Shown in pieces: positions 19,368-28,170 of a DNA stretch of 64,000 nt. Below the pieces are notes generated by a model that searched no databases, was not told where the DNA came from, and saw only the letters and a list, made by a program, of their open reading frames with translations. Made by a program: the position numbers and the translations under genes. The number at the start of each line of letters is the position of its first letter. Within the stretch, counting starts at the first letter, position 1. This DNA is from Deltaproteobacteria bacterium (GTDB lineage: Bacteria; Desulfobacterota; Desulfobulbia; Desulfobulbales; JAJRZW01): the NCBI GenBank assembly GCA_024275015.1, contig JAJRZW010000016.1, positions 70,899 through 134,898 on the forward strand, read 5' to 3'.

Positions 19368-19913
19368 ATGAAGAAAAAAAACCTGCTCATAATTATCATC
19401 GCCCTGGCGATCGTCGTTGCCGTCAGCGGACGATGGGAAACTGTCGGCAATAGTGAAATCGCGGCCCGAACCTCCATCTTCGGCCCGATATCGACCTATG
19501 GCCCCGGCGATAAGGTTTTTGTCCTCCCCGGGGTCTATAAACTACTCCGATTCAAGGCCGAGGCGGTGAATATTGATCTCAGCGGTGACGCAGCCATAAT
19601 GATTGGCACCGGAGCTACCAGGAAGACAGTGGAATGCCAGATTGCCTACACCCTCAGCGACCCGGCGGCACTGATAAAAAAATTCGGCATCACCCCGCCG
19701 GGGGGAGAAATCAAGACGGAGATAAAAAAAATCATCAGCAGCGAACTTTACGCCGCAGCAAAGACCGACAAGGATTTCATGGGCACCATACCATCCAGGG
19801 TCCTTCTGACCGCCAGACTGCTGGATACCCTGAGCCAAAGACTTAATCCGGTGGGGATAAAACCACAAAGCCTCAACCTGCGCCTGCGGAAAGACGCAAA
19901 AAAGCCGGCCTGA
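19368..19913 (+). CDS. Small SPFH/Band-7-like membrane-anchored protein
   Basis: N-terminal TM anchor; prohibitin-like VFVLPGVYK...DIxxK region; assignment by eye. Confidence 0.6.
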   Translation: MKKKNLLIIIIALAIVVAVSGRWETVGNSEIAARTSIFGPISTYGPGDKVFVLPGVYKLLRFKAEAVNIDLSGDAAIMIGTGATRKTVECQIAYTLSDPAALIKKFGITPPGGEIKTEIKKIISSELYAAAKTDKDFMGTIPSRVLLTARLLDTLSQRLNPVGIKPQSLNLRLRKDAKKPA

Positions 19914-19931
19914 GGCAACCGGCCGGCTTTT
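19901..19931 (+). terminator. Hairpin terminator overlapping the stop codon
   Basis: AAGCCGGCC tgaggcaacc GGCCGGCTT then TTT. Confidence 0.5.
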
Positions 19932-19942
19932 GAAACAAACAA

Positions 19943-20044
19943 GGCCGTTGGCCTCGCAATAGCGGGCCAACGGCAATTGCGTCTATAACTTGTTGAAATT
20001 ACATGAATCCTGTTCCGTTTACGATACTTGTTACGACTTCATCA
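19943..20044. repeat. Family B-related repeat (variant core)
   Basis: GTTGGCCTCGCAATAGCGGGCCAAC ... ACTTGTTACGACTTCATCA; near-copy at 22224-22327. Confidence 0.7.
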
Positions 20045-20058
20045 AGTTTGCGGCAAGC

Positions 20059-20445
20059 TTACCAGCTTTTGCTAAGCTTCGCCTTGACCGTGGGAGCGGT
20101 AGCACCGGACGGAGTCTCTGCGGTTGAAACCCAGATGGAATAACTGCCGGTAATGCTGTTAAGGCTCGATCCCGAAATCGTCCACCCCTCCGGCAACTCT
20201 TCCATGGCCGCCACCAGAGTGTTGGCGTCACTTATGGCGGTGGTTTTACTCGGGCTGAAAAGCCTTGAAGCAAAATTAACCGCAGCGGCGGCAGAGGCGC
20301 CGCCGTAAACTCCATCAGCCGCCGCCCTGGCCGCCTCGGTACGCAGGTCCTGATATTTCGGTACCGCAACCGCGGCCAGAAGCCCGAGGATAACAATTAC
20401 CATCACCAGTTCAATCAAGGTAAAACCACGATTATTCCTCAACAT
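20059..20445 (-). CDS. Type IV major pilin-like protein
   Basis: GFTLIELVMVIVILGLLAAVAVPKYQDL prepilin signal. Confidence 0.93.
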   Translation of the reverse strand: MLRNNRGFTLIELVMVIVILGLLAAVAVPKYQDLRTEAARAAADGVYGGASAAAAVNFASRLFSPSKTTAISDANTLVAAMEELPEGWTISGSSLNSITGSYSIWVSTAETPSGATAPTVKAKLSKSW

Positions 20446-20645
20446 GAATACCGCCTCCCTCTTTAGGGCACCTTTTAGACGTACCTTTTCATCCGACAAC
20501 TGCGTCAACACCGAAACAGCTCACATAATCTATGAAAATGATATGCTTTCATATTTCGGAGCCCCTTTGTTCCCGGACAAAAAATAAAAAAGGTATCCGT
20601 TAGTAAGATTTAACAACAGCCGTCCTTTCTACCTTATTATTTACC

Positions 20646-20860
20646 TGGATCCGTGACGGCTTAGTGGCAACCGAGTATGTATTCATCTGAATTCATGCGT
20701 TTTTTGCCGGATTTTCACTCCGGCGGGAATTTCACCCCGCCGCCCTTCGGGCGTCCGGGAACGACTCATCCGCGGTGTCGGCAACCCGTTGATATACCGA
20801 AGTATAATCAACGTGCTTGCCTCCTTGCGCCTGCGCCGTTCCCGAACGTCACGGATCCAA
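20646..20860. repeat. MITE-like element with 13-bp perfect terminal inverted repeats (family D)
   Basis: TGGATCCGTGACG at 20646-20658 and exact reverse complement CGTCACGGATCCA at 20848-20860. Confidence 0.7.
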
Positions 20861-21010
20861 GTATTTAATAATATCACATGGTTCATTGATAAAAGCAAAA
20901 AAAACCGCCTTATTGCTTTTTCCCGACGACCAAACTATCCTATTCGCCCATCAAACACATTCCATATTGCGCCTGTTCCAGCCATAAATCATCGTCTTGA
21001 GGAAAAAGAG

Positions 21011-21901
21011 ATGGACCTGCATCACCTGAGAATATTCACCACTGTTTACGGTTGCGGCAGCTTTACCGGCGCGTCAAAAAAATTAGCCATCAGCCAGCCG
21101 ACCATAAGCGAACACATAAAGAACCTTGAGACAGAACTGTGTCTCACCCTCTTTGACCGGCTGGGTCGTTCGATAAAACCCACGGACGCGGCCCGAAGCC
21201 TTTTCCCCAGAGCCTTGAAAATAATTGACGACCTCGATTCCCTGAAAAATGATCTACAGCAGCAGGGCGACCCACTGGCCGGAGAACTGACCATTGGCGC
21301 CAGCACCATTCCCGGGGAATATATTCTCCCGGGGATAGCGGCAAAATTTAAAAGAAAAAACGAACTGGTAAGATTCAACGTCGAAGTCCACGATTCCGCT
21401 GATATCTGCCGGATGGTCGCCGGACACGAAGTGATTATCGGCATCGTCGGCGCCAGGAGTCAGGACAAACACCTGAACTTCAGGGCGGTATTCAACGACG
21501 AGCTTCTGCTTGTGGCCCCGGCAACAACAGGGTATCCCGACCAAATCACTATTGCAGACTTACGCGATCTGCCATTCATCTGTCGCGAGGAGGGATCAGG
21601 GACCCAAAAAAGCGTTGCCAGGATATTGGCAGCCCATGGGGTCGAGGTGGAAAGACTGACAAAAACGGCTACCCTGGGTTCAAGCACCGCGGCCAAGGAG
21701 GCGGTAAAAGCCGGGCTCGGGGTGGCGATAATATCCTCCCTCGCCATCAGGGACGAGCTTGACTCCCGACGGATGAAAAAAATCACGGTCAAAGGCCTTG
21801 AGATGAAAAGACGATTCTTCCTGGTTACCCACCGCAAACGCACTCTCCCCCACCTCTATCAGGCCTTCATCACCTCCATTAAACACGACCTGAAACCGTG
21901 A
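21011..21901 (+). CDS. LysR-family transcriptional regulator (resembles the selenium-metabolism-associated subgroup)
   Basis: MDLHHLRIFTTVYGCGSFTGASKKLAISQPTISEHI HTH; true start is downstream of the listed ORF start. Confidence 0.88.
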   Translation: MDLHHLRIFTTVYGCGSFTGASKKLAISQPTISEHIKNLETELCLTLFDRLGRSIKPTDAARSLFPRALKIIDDLDSLKNDLQQQGDPLAGELTIGASTIPGEYILPGIAAKFKRKNELVRFNVEVHDSADICRMVAGHEVIIGIVGARSQDKHLNFRAVFNDELLLVAPATTGYPDQITIADLRDLPFICREEGSGTQKSVARILAAHGVEVERLTKTATLGSSTAAKEAVKAGLGVAIISSLAIRDELDSRRMKKITVKGLEMKRRFFLVTHRKRTLPHLYQAFITSIKHDLKP

Positions 21902-21908
21902 GGGGCAG

Positions 21909-22057
21909 CAGTCCGTTGAAAAACGGACTGTACGCGGCTGATGTCCGCGCCGCCGATTTTGCCGGGTTGAAAACCCCGGTGAAATCGAGAGGTTGGCCGG
22001 AACTTGTTTTGGCCAACCGGGAGTTTAAAAAGCCAGGACGGCTTTTTCAACAGTCTG
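21909..22057 (+). repeat. Family A repeat, full length
   Basis: CAGTCCGTTGAAAAACGGACTG ... GGCTTTTTCAACAGTCTG. Confidence 0.9.
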
Positions 22058-22223
22058 ATAAAGGTATAAATCAAACAACCGCGTTTAATCTCAGCCACAG
22101 CCGTCACTGATTCAAACCTTGTTCCAGGGTATCAGGCTATCCAGACCCGCTGCCGTCTTTTCCGGATCAAAAACGAAAACTCGATTTAATTGGAAATTAT
22201 TTTTTTATGCTTATATATAAATA

Positions 22224-22327
22224 TTGTTGGCCTCGCAATAAATTGCGGGCCAACGGCAATTGCGCTTATAGCTTATTGAAATTACGTGGACCCGCTTCCG
22301 TTTGAGATATTTGTTACGAGTCCATCA
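22224..22327. repeat. Family B-related repeat (variant core)
   Basis: Near-copy of 19943-20044. Confidence 0.7.
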
Positions 22328-22335
22328 TCAATATT

Positions 22336-22454
22336 GATGGTCTCGTAATTCCCCGCGGAGGCGTCTTCGGCGATTTTCGGGAAAAGCGCCGAAGACGGGA
22401 TGGGTTACCAGTCCGTTGAAAAACGGACTGGTAAATGATGAATCCGTAACAAGT
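22336..22454. repeat. Family B fragment with a solo family A hairpin (22409-22430)
   Basis: GATGGTCTCGTAATTCCCCGCGGAGGCGTCTTCGGCGATTTTC ... GACGGGATGGGTTACCAGTCCGTTGAAAAACGGACTGGTAA. Confidence 0.65.
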
Positions 22455-22496
22455 TCGATATACAAGGAGTAGCACATTTATGAAGAGGAGAACAAG

Positions 22497-22652
22497 ATGA
22501 ATGGCAACATAATCGTGGCCCTTATCGTAGTATTCGCTGCCCTTTTCACTATCAGGGGAATCATGAAGTGTGTCAGTGGAGAAAGCGACTGCTGCGGATG
22601 CCCTGACAACAAAAAATGCAAAAATGAAAAAAATCCCTGTGGGCCTGTATGA
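22497..22652 (+). CDS. Small Cys-rich single-TM protein, resembles FeoB-associated Cys-rich membrane proteins
   Basis: MNGNIIVALIVVFAALFTIRGIMKCVSGESDCCGCPDNKKCKNEKNPCGPV*; not in the supplied ORF list because it is 51 aa. Confidence 0.6.
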   Translation: MNGNIIVALIVVFAALFTIRGIMKCVSGESDCCGCPDNKKCKNEKNPCGPV

Positions 22653-22670
22653 CCCGGGATTACCGCATAA

Positions 22671-22817
22671 AGGCCGTTGAAAAAACAGACTTGTGCGGCG
22701 CATGTACGCGTCGATGATTTCACCGGATTGAAAAACCCGGTGAAATCGAGAGGCTGGCCGAAACTTTCTTGGCCAACCAGAGTTGAAAAAGCCATGAACG
22801 GCTTTTTCAACCGTCTG
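22671..22817 (+). repeat. Family A repeat, full length
   Basis: GGCCGTTGAAAAA...TTTCACCGGATTGAAAAACCCGGTGAAA...GGCTTTTTCAACCGTCTG. Confidence 0.85.
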
Positions 22818-23050
22818 TTTGACTGCCCCGCCCCGCCTGCTATATAATTTCCCGTACGGATTTAAACAATATTGTCATTAAAATCTATCCTGGGAAACTC
22901 AGAATTTTCGTTCCAGAACAAGAAACGCCAAACTCAAAAAGCGCATTACCCCACAGCGGGATGAGCATTTTTATTTTGGGGTTGACATCGTAATGAAGCA
23001 AAAAAACATTTTATCAAAACAGCCTTAAATCTCATCAGGAAGGATCTACC

Positions 23051-23239
23051 ATGGAAGGTGGTTTCAAGGAAGGTTGGTACTCTCATCAAAGCATGGGATT
23101 GATCAAGGTATTCCAGAACCGGAACGATGCCTGGGTATATCAGTGCTACACCACTAACGGCACCAAAGCCCTGTCCCGGGAACGCCCAATGGACAGCTGG
23201 ATCTGGGCTCTGAGCCAAGAGGCCCCGGAACAACACTAA
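23051..23239 (+). CDS. Small hypothetical protein (62 aa)
   Basis: Strong SD AGGAAGGA upstream; TTGACA-like element upstream; no overlapping gene. Confidence 0.5.
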   Translation: MEGGFKEGWYSHQSMGLIKVFQNRNDAWVYQCYTTNGTKALSRERPMDSWIWALSQEAPEQH

Positions 23240-23257
23240 CCCCTCCTGACCTCGATT

Positions 23258-24469
23258 TCACCCGGGATTAAACGCCGCCAACGCCTTCTTCAGCCGGACC
23301 ATCCCCTGCTGCAGAACATCCATTGAAGTGGCAAAGGAGAAGCGAACGTGAGCGTCGGAGCCGAACGCGGCCCCGGGGACAGTGGCCAGCAGGGCCTCGT
23401 CAAGCAGGTATTCACTCATGGCCACCGATCCGTCAATGCGTCGCTCCCCGGCCTTGCGGCCATAATAAGCACTGAAATTGGGGAACACATAAAAGGCGCC
23501 GATGGGCTCAACACAAGTAACTCCGTCCATGGCGGCAAATTCCCCCAACAGATAGTCAAGTCGTTCACGAAAGGCAACGGTCATCATTGCCGCGAAATCA
23601 TGACCGCCGGCAACCGCGGCCAGGGCAGCCTTCTGGGCCACCGATGAAGGGTTGGAGGTAGACTGGCTCTGAATCTTGTTCATCGCCGCGATGATATGGG
23701 CCGGTCCCAGGGCATAGCCAATGCGCCAGCCGGTCATGGCGTAAGATTTCGACACCCCGTTTAAAATCATAACCTGATCGGTAAGTCCTGGATCAGCATC
23801 GAGAATATGGGACGGCATCCCGTCAGCATAATAAATAGTGTCGTAGATATCATCGCTTATCACTACCCAGTTATTCTCCCGGGCCATGGCGGCAATGGCG
23901 CCCAGAGAGTCAAGGGAAAGCACCGAGCCGGTGGGATTGGAGGGGCTGTTAATGATAATTCCCCGGGTCCGGTCAGTGACGTATTGCTTTAATATCTCCG
24001 GATCAAGGTCAAAATTCTTATCTTCCGACAGGGGAACGATAACCGGCCTGGCCCCGGCAAGCATGATAATCGCCGGATATGACACCCAGTAGGGAGCAAG
24101 AACAAGAACCTCGTCGCCGGGACCGAACAGGGCCTGGGCCATATTATAAAGCCCGTGTTTACCGCCGCAGGATACCTGAACCTGGTCCGGGGTGTAATTC
24201 CAGCCATGTTCGGCGGCATAATTCTTAACAATCTCTTCACGCAGCTCGACAATCCCCGGAACCGGAGTATAACGGGTGAAACCGTCGTCAATGGCCCTTT
24301 TCCCGGCAGCGCAGACCCATTCCGGAGTACCGAAATCAGGCTCACCCACGCTGAAATTAAGGACATCCGCCCCCTTGGCCCGCAGGGCCTTGGCCTTGGC
24401 ATTAACCGCCAGGGTCGGGGAGGGTTCTATCTGTGAAAGCCGCTCTGCAAGATTGATCTTTTCGTTCAT
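23258..24469 (-). CDS. Pyridoxal phosphate-dependent aminotransferase (aspartate aminotransferase-like, class I/II)
   Basis: NSPSNPTGSV; SKSYAMTGWRIGYA PLP-lysine motif. Confidence 0.93.
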   Translation of the reverse strand: MNEKINLAERLSQIEPSPTLAVNAKAKALRAKGADVLNFSVGEPDFGTPEWVCAAGKRAIDDGFTRYTPVPGIVELREEIVKNYAAEHGWNYTPDQVQVSCGGKHGLYNMAQALFGPGDEVLVLAPYWVSYPAIIMLAGARPVIVPLSEDKNFDLDPEILKQYVTDRTRGIIINSPSNPTGSVLSLDSLGAIAAMARENNWVVISDDIYDTIYYADGMPSHILDADPGLTDQVMILNGVSKSYAMTGWRIGYALGPAHIIAAMNKIQSQSTSNPSSVAQKAALAAVAGGHDFAAMMTVAFRERLDYLLGEFAAMDGVTCVEPIGAFYVFPNFSAYYGRKAGERRIDGSVAMSEYLLDEALLATVPGAAFGSDAHVRFSFATSMDVLQQGMVRLKKALAAFNPG

Positions 24470-24502
24470 TACACACTTGCTCCTGTCAGGATATAAAAAC
24501 TG

Positions 24503-24838
24503 ATGCTCTCATAACAAATCGCCATGAAGGCGTCTTCGGCAACTTTCGGAAAAGCACCTAAGACGGGATGCGTTAACAGTCCGTTAAAAAACGGACTGTT
24601 AACGGTGCATGGACGCGCCGCCGATTTTATTGGGTTTGAAAAAAACAATAAAATCGAGAGATTGGCCAGAACTTGTTTTAGCCAACCGGGGGTTGAAAAA
24701 AAGCAGGACGGCTTTTTCAACAGCCTGTTAAGAAATCCCGCATGTTTCAGGGCATAATCCAAGTTCGGGATTTCAGCAGCCCGGCGCCCGGAAATCGCCG
24801 TTTTCTCCCCGGAGCTGGAACTTGTTACGACGCCATCA
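24503..24838. repeat. Family B repeat containing a nested full-length family A repeat
   Basis: TGATGCTCTCATAACAA...GACGGGATGCG | TTAACAG...CTGTTAA | GAAATCCCGCATG...GGAACTTGTTACGACGCCATCA. Confidence 0.8.
24573..24731 (+). repeat. Family A repeat, full length, TTAACAG...CTGTTAA ends
   Basis: Ends and internal hairpins match the other copies. Confidence 0.88.
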
Positions 24839-25597
24839 AAACTTATAAAAAACCTTTTCCAGAAAAAGCCCCCGGGCCGGAGCGGTAGGACCGGCCGCAG
24901 CCCGATCTTTCGCGGCCATTACCGCGGCGAATTCCTCCGCGCTCATTCGGCCCCGGCCTGCCTCAATCAGGGTTCCGACGATATTTCGCACCATATGGCG
25001 AAGAAAACCGTCACCAGACACCCTGATTATAACGCCATCATCACCGGAAGGCGCAAGCCCGGCGGTAAAAATAGTCCTCACCGCACCCCGGCCTTCCGCC
25101 CGGGGATCACGGGAACCGCTGGCCTCAAAACTGCTGAAATCGTGGCGACCCACCAGCCGCGCCATACAAGTCTGCATCGCCTCAATATCCGGTTTTACCG
25201 ACATTTGCCAGCAGTAGAGGCGCTCGGTCGGCAAAGCCGGAAAGGCAAAACTCAAACGATAAGCATAGACCTTGCCAACCGCGCTCTTGCGCGGATGAAA
25301 ATCCGCCCCGGCATCGATCGCCCTGATCACCACAATATCATCCGGGAGGATACTGTTAAGCCCCCGGAGAATACCATCCGCCGGGATATTGCCTTCGGTA
25401 AAGAAAGCGGCGGTCATCGCCAGAGCGTGGACCCCTGCGTCGGTTCGTCCCGCCCCGTGAACCGAAGAATTCTCTCCGGTCAGACGGATAACCGCGGCCT
25501 CAAGCTCGCCCTGGATCGTCCGCTGTTCCTTCTGTCTCTGCCAACCGCAATAAGCGGTACCGTCAAATGCGACCTCAAGGGCGATATTGCGTTTCAT
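24836..25597 (-). CDS. truA: tRNA pseudouridine(38-40) synthase TruA
   Basis: AFDGTAYCGWQRQ; GAGRTDAGVHA. Confidence 0.95.
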   Translation of the reverse strand: MKRNIALEVAFDGTAYCGWQRQKEQRTIQGELEAAVIRLTGENSSVHGAGRTDAGVHALAMTAAFFTEGNIPADGILRGLNSILPDDIVVIRAIDAGADFHPRKSAVGKVYAYRLSFAFPALPTERLYCWQMSVKPDIEAMQTCMARLVGRHDFSSFEASGSRDPRAEGRGAVRTIFTAGLAPSGDDGVIIRVSGDGFLRHMVRNIVGTLIEAGRGRMSAEEFAAVMAAKDRAAAGPTAPARGLFLEKVFYKF

Positions 25598-25618
25598 ATC
25601 CTCACAGACGGTAAGACT

Positions 25619-26656
25619 TCAAGGAAACAAAGGCCGGGTAAGAAGACCGGTATCCTCGCCAAAGCCGGCCATCAGGTTCATATTCTGCACCGCCTGACCG
25701 GCAGCGCCCTTTACCAGATTATCGATGGCGGCAACCACGATAATCCGCCCGGTACGCGGATCGACCCGGAATCCGATGTCACAGAAATTACTGCCCCGGA
25801 CGTACTGGGTTGCCGGCAACGCATCTCCCCCGCAAAGGCGGACAAAGGCCTCATTCCCATAGCGTTCCCCATAGATGGCGGCGATCTCCACCGTTGAGCA
25901 GCCGCGAACGAGGGAGGCGTAAACAGTACTCAGGATTCCCCGCGACATGGGGACCAGATGGGGGGTGAAATTGATGATCATCTCCACCCCGGCCACCAGA
26001 GACAATTCCTGCTCGATCTCGGGAGTATGGCGGTGATCCCCAACCTTATAGGCCCGAAATCCATCCGTAACCTCACAGAACTGGGTGGCACTTCCGGCGC
26101 CGCGGCCGGCGCCGGAAGTGCCGGATTTAGAGTCGGCAATCACCGTCGCCGGATCAATCACCCCGGCGGCAAGCAGCGGCGCCATGGCAAGGATGATACT
26201 GGTTGGATAACAACCGGGGTTGGCAACCAGACGGGCGGAGATAATCCTGTCCCGGTGCAGCTCCGGCAAGCCGTAAACCGCCTCGGCCAAAAGTTCCGGA
26301 GCCGTGTGGGGGACATACCATTGTTCATAAATCGCACGAGAATGAATCCTGAAATCAGCGCTCAGGTCCACCACCCGGCAACCGTTGGCAAGCAGTTCCG
26401 GAATCACCGCCATCGCCGTTGCATGGGGAACGGCGGTAAAGACGAAGTCAGCCCCGGCAGCAATCCCGACCGGATCGACATCTTCAAAAACCAGCGAGAC
26501 CAGGTCCGTAAGATGCGGAAACAGATCTGCCACCGGCCGGCCCTTACGAGCCCGTGAGGTCATGGTCACCAGATTCACTTCCGGATGCAGGCTCAATATC
26601 CGCGCAAGCTCAGCGCCGGCATACCCAGAGCCCCCGACTATCGCGACATTTATCAT
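25619..26656 (-). CDS. argC: N-acetyl-gamma-glutamyl-phosphate reductase
   Basis: VAIVGGSGYAGAEL; ANPGCYPTS; HLVPMSRGIL. Confidence 0.95.
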   Translation of the reverse strand: MINVAIVGGSGYAGAELARILSLHPEVNLVTMTSRARKGRPVADLFPHLTDLVSLVFEDVDPVGIAAGADFVFTAVPHATAMAVIPELLANGCRVVDLSADFRIHSRAIYEQWYVPHTAPELLAEAVYGLPELHRDRIISARLVANPGCYPTSIILAMAPLLAAGVIDPATVIADSKSGTSGAGRGAGSATQFCEVTDGFRAYKVGDHRHTPEIEQELSLVAGVEMIINFTPHLVPMSRGILSTVYASLVRGCSTVEIAAIYGERYGNEAFVRLCGGDALPATQYVRGSNFCDIGFRVDPRTGRIIVVAAIDNLVKGAAGQAVQNMNLMAGFGEDTGLLTRPLFP

Positions 26657-26724
26657 TTTTCTCAAACCTCTATGACGGCGGCGTCCCCGAACTCCTTAAC
26701 AGAGTGCGATTTTTTTTGCATCAG

Positions 26725-26746
26725 CAGTCCGTTTTTCAACGGACTG
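26725..26746. repeat. Family A solo hairpin
   Basis: CAGTCCGTTTTTCAACGGACTG. Confidence 0.75.
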
Positions 26747-26760
26747 CCAAGGCCGTGCCA

Positions 26761-26797
26761 TAAAAAAATCGGGAAGACAGAAACCTGTCTTCCCGAT
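26761..26797 (-). terminator. Rho-independent terminator of rplM-rpsI
   Basis: Perfect 13-bp stem ATCGGGAAGACAG/CTGTCTTCCCGAT with a T-run on the minus strand. Confidence 0.92.
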
Positions 26798-26901
26798 CAA
26801 TAAATTCAGCCACAGGATCACCGGGGGGCAAAGTAAAAAAACCAAAAACACCGACGCCGCCTCGTATGGAGACATCTCCTCGACCCTGAGAAAAATAAAG
26901 A

Positions 26902-27300
26902 TTAACGTTTGGAGAACTGAAAACGGGCGCGGGCCCCCTTCTGACCGTACTTTTTCCGTTCCTTGGCCCGGGGATCACGGGTCAGCAATCCCGCTTTCTT
27001 CAGGCTCAAACGAAACTCAGGGTCAACCCCCAAAAGAGCCTTGGAAATACCGTGGCGCAGGGCCTCGGCCTGGGCTGATTTTCCCCCGCCCTTGACGGTG
27101 GCGAGGACGTCGTATTTACCAACGGTCTCGGTAATCGTCATCGGACGCTCGACCTTCTGACGATAATCATCGCCACCGCCGAAATAATCCTCAACGGAAA
27201 AAGTCCGGTTGACTTTGATGTCACCCTTCCCCGGGGTCAGCCATACCCTGGCAACCGCGGTTTTTCTCTTGCCGGTGGCGTAAAATCTTTCCACAGCCAT
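26902..27300 (-). CDS. rpsI: 30S ribosomal protein S9
   Basis: [16 protein letters not shown]-terminal [17 protein letters not shown]. Confidence 0.97.
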   Translation of the reverse strand: MAVERFYATGKRKTAVARVWLTPGKGDIKVNRTFSVEDYFGGGDDYRQKVERPMTITETVGKYDVLATVKGGGKSAQAEALRHGISKALLGVDPEFRLSLKKAGLLTRDPRAKERKKYGQKGARARFQFSKR

Positions 27301-27333
27301 GTTCCTGAACTCCTGCTTCTGTTTAGCGGTTAA

Positions 27334-27762
27334 TTAAAGATCGAGAGCTTCCGGCTGCTGGGCTTCGTGGGGATGCTCACTGCCGGCATATACCTTGAGT
27401 TTCCTGAGTTGGGCCCGGCCGAGGGTGTTCTTGGGGAGCATGCCCCGCACCGCCTTACGCAGAATTTCTTCGGGTTTCCTCTCCAGCATCTCCTTAGCGG
27501 TCATCTGCTTGAGCCCGCCCATATAACCGGAATGATGATAGTAAATCTTGTCGTCCCATTTCTTGCCGGTCAGTTTGACCTGATCGGCATTTACCACCAC
27601 CACGAAATCACCGGTATCCATAAAGGTGGAATAATTGGGTTTATGTTTCCCCCGAAGACGCAAGGCGACCTCAGTGGCGATACGCCCGAGTATTTTGTCA
27701 GAGGCGTCAACCACATACCATTTTCGCTCAATCTCCTTTACCGGAGTAAGATACGTTTTCAT
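27334..27762 (-). CDS. rplM: 50S ribosomal protein L13
   Basis: [29 protein letters not shown]; listed ORF start is too long. Confidence 0.97.
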   Translation of the reverse strand: MKTYLTPVKEIERKWYVVDASDKILGRIATEVALRLRGKHKPNYSTFMDTGDFVVVVNADQVKLTGKKWDDKIYYHHSGYMGGLKQMTAKEMLERKPEEILRKAVRGMLPKNTLGRAQLRKLKVYAGSEHPHEAQQPEALDL

Positions 27763-27855
27763 TGCCTTGATCCTGAAATTGCAATTATCGCCCCACAACC
27801 GGAGCGGAAAAACAAAAAAAGGCACGAAACAAGTCGAACCTTTTCGATAATTTTC

Positions 27856-27930
<75 letters not shown>

Positions 27931-27999
27931 ACAAGCACTTCAAAAAAACGAGAGTCATTTATACACCATCGCCTCACCATGTCAACAGAAAAAGCGAAC

Positions 28000-28039
28000 T
28001 TAACAGAGTGTTGAAAAAGCCGCCCTGGCTTTTTCAACC
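28000..28039 (-). repeat. Family A terminal fragment
   Basis: TTAACAGAGTGTTGAAAAAGCCGCCCTGGCTTTTTCAACC. Confidence 0.7.
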
Positions 28040-28170
28040 ACCGCACATGATAAACACATAAAGCAGGTTGCCTATCTCCCCCTGATCCTGTTATAGAAAA
28101 TTAGATTACTAAAATATCCTTATAATAAACAGGAGCGCCACGGATGAAAAGCCAGAGCCGGTATGGCTAA

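Noticed and set aside
24995-25897. 300-aa plus-strand ORF
   Set aside because: Antisense to truA and argC
28168-28170. hisB stop as a recoded selenocysteine codon
   Set aside because: Codon is TAA, not TGA, and lies outside any catalytic Cys-like context
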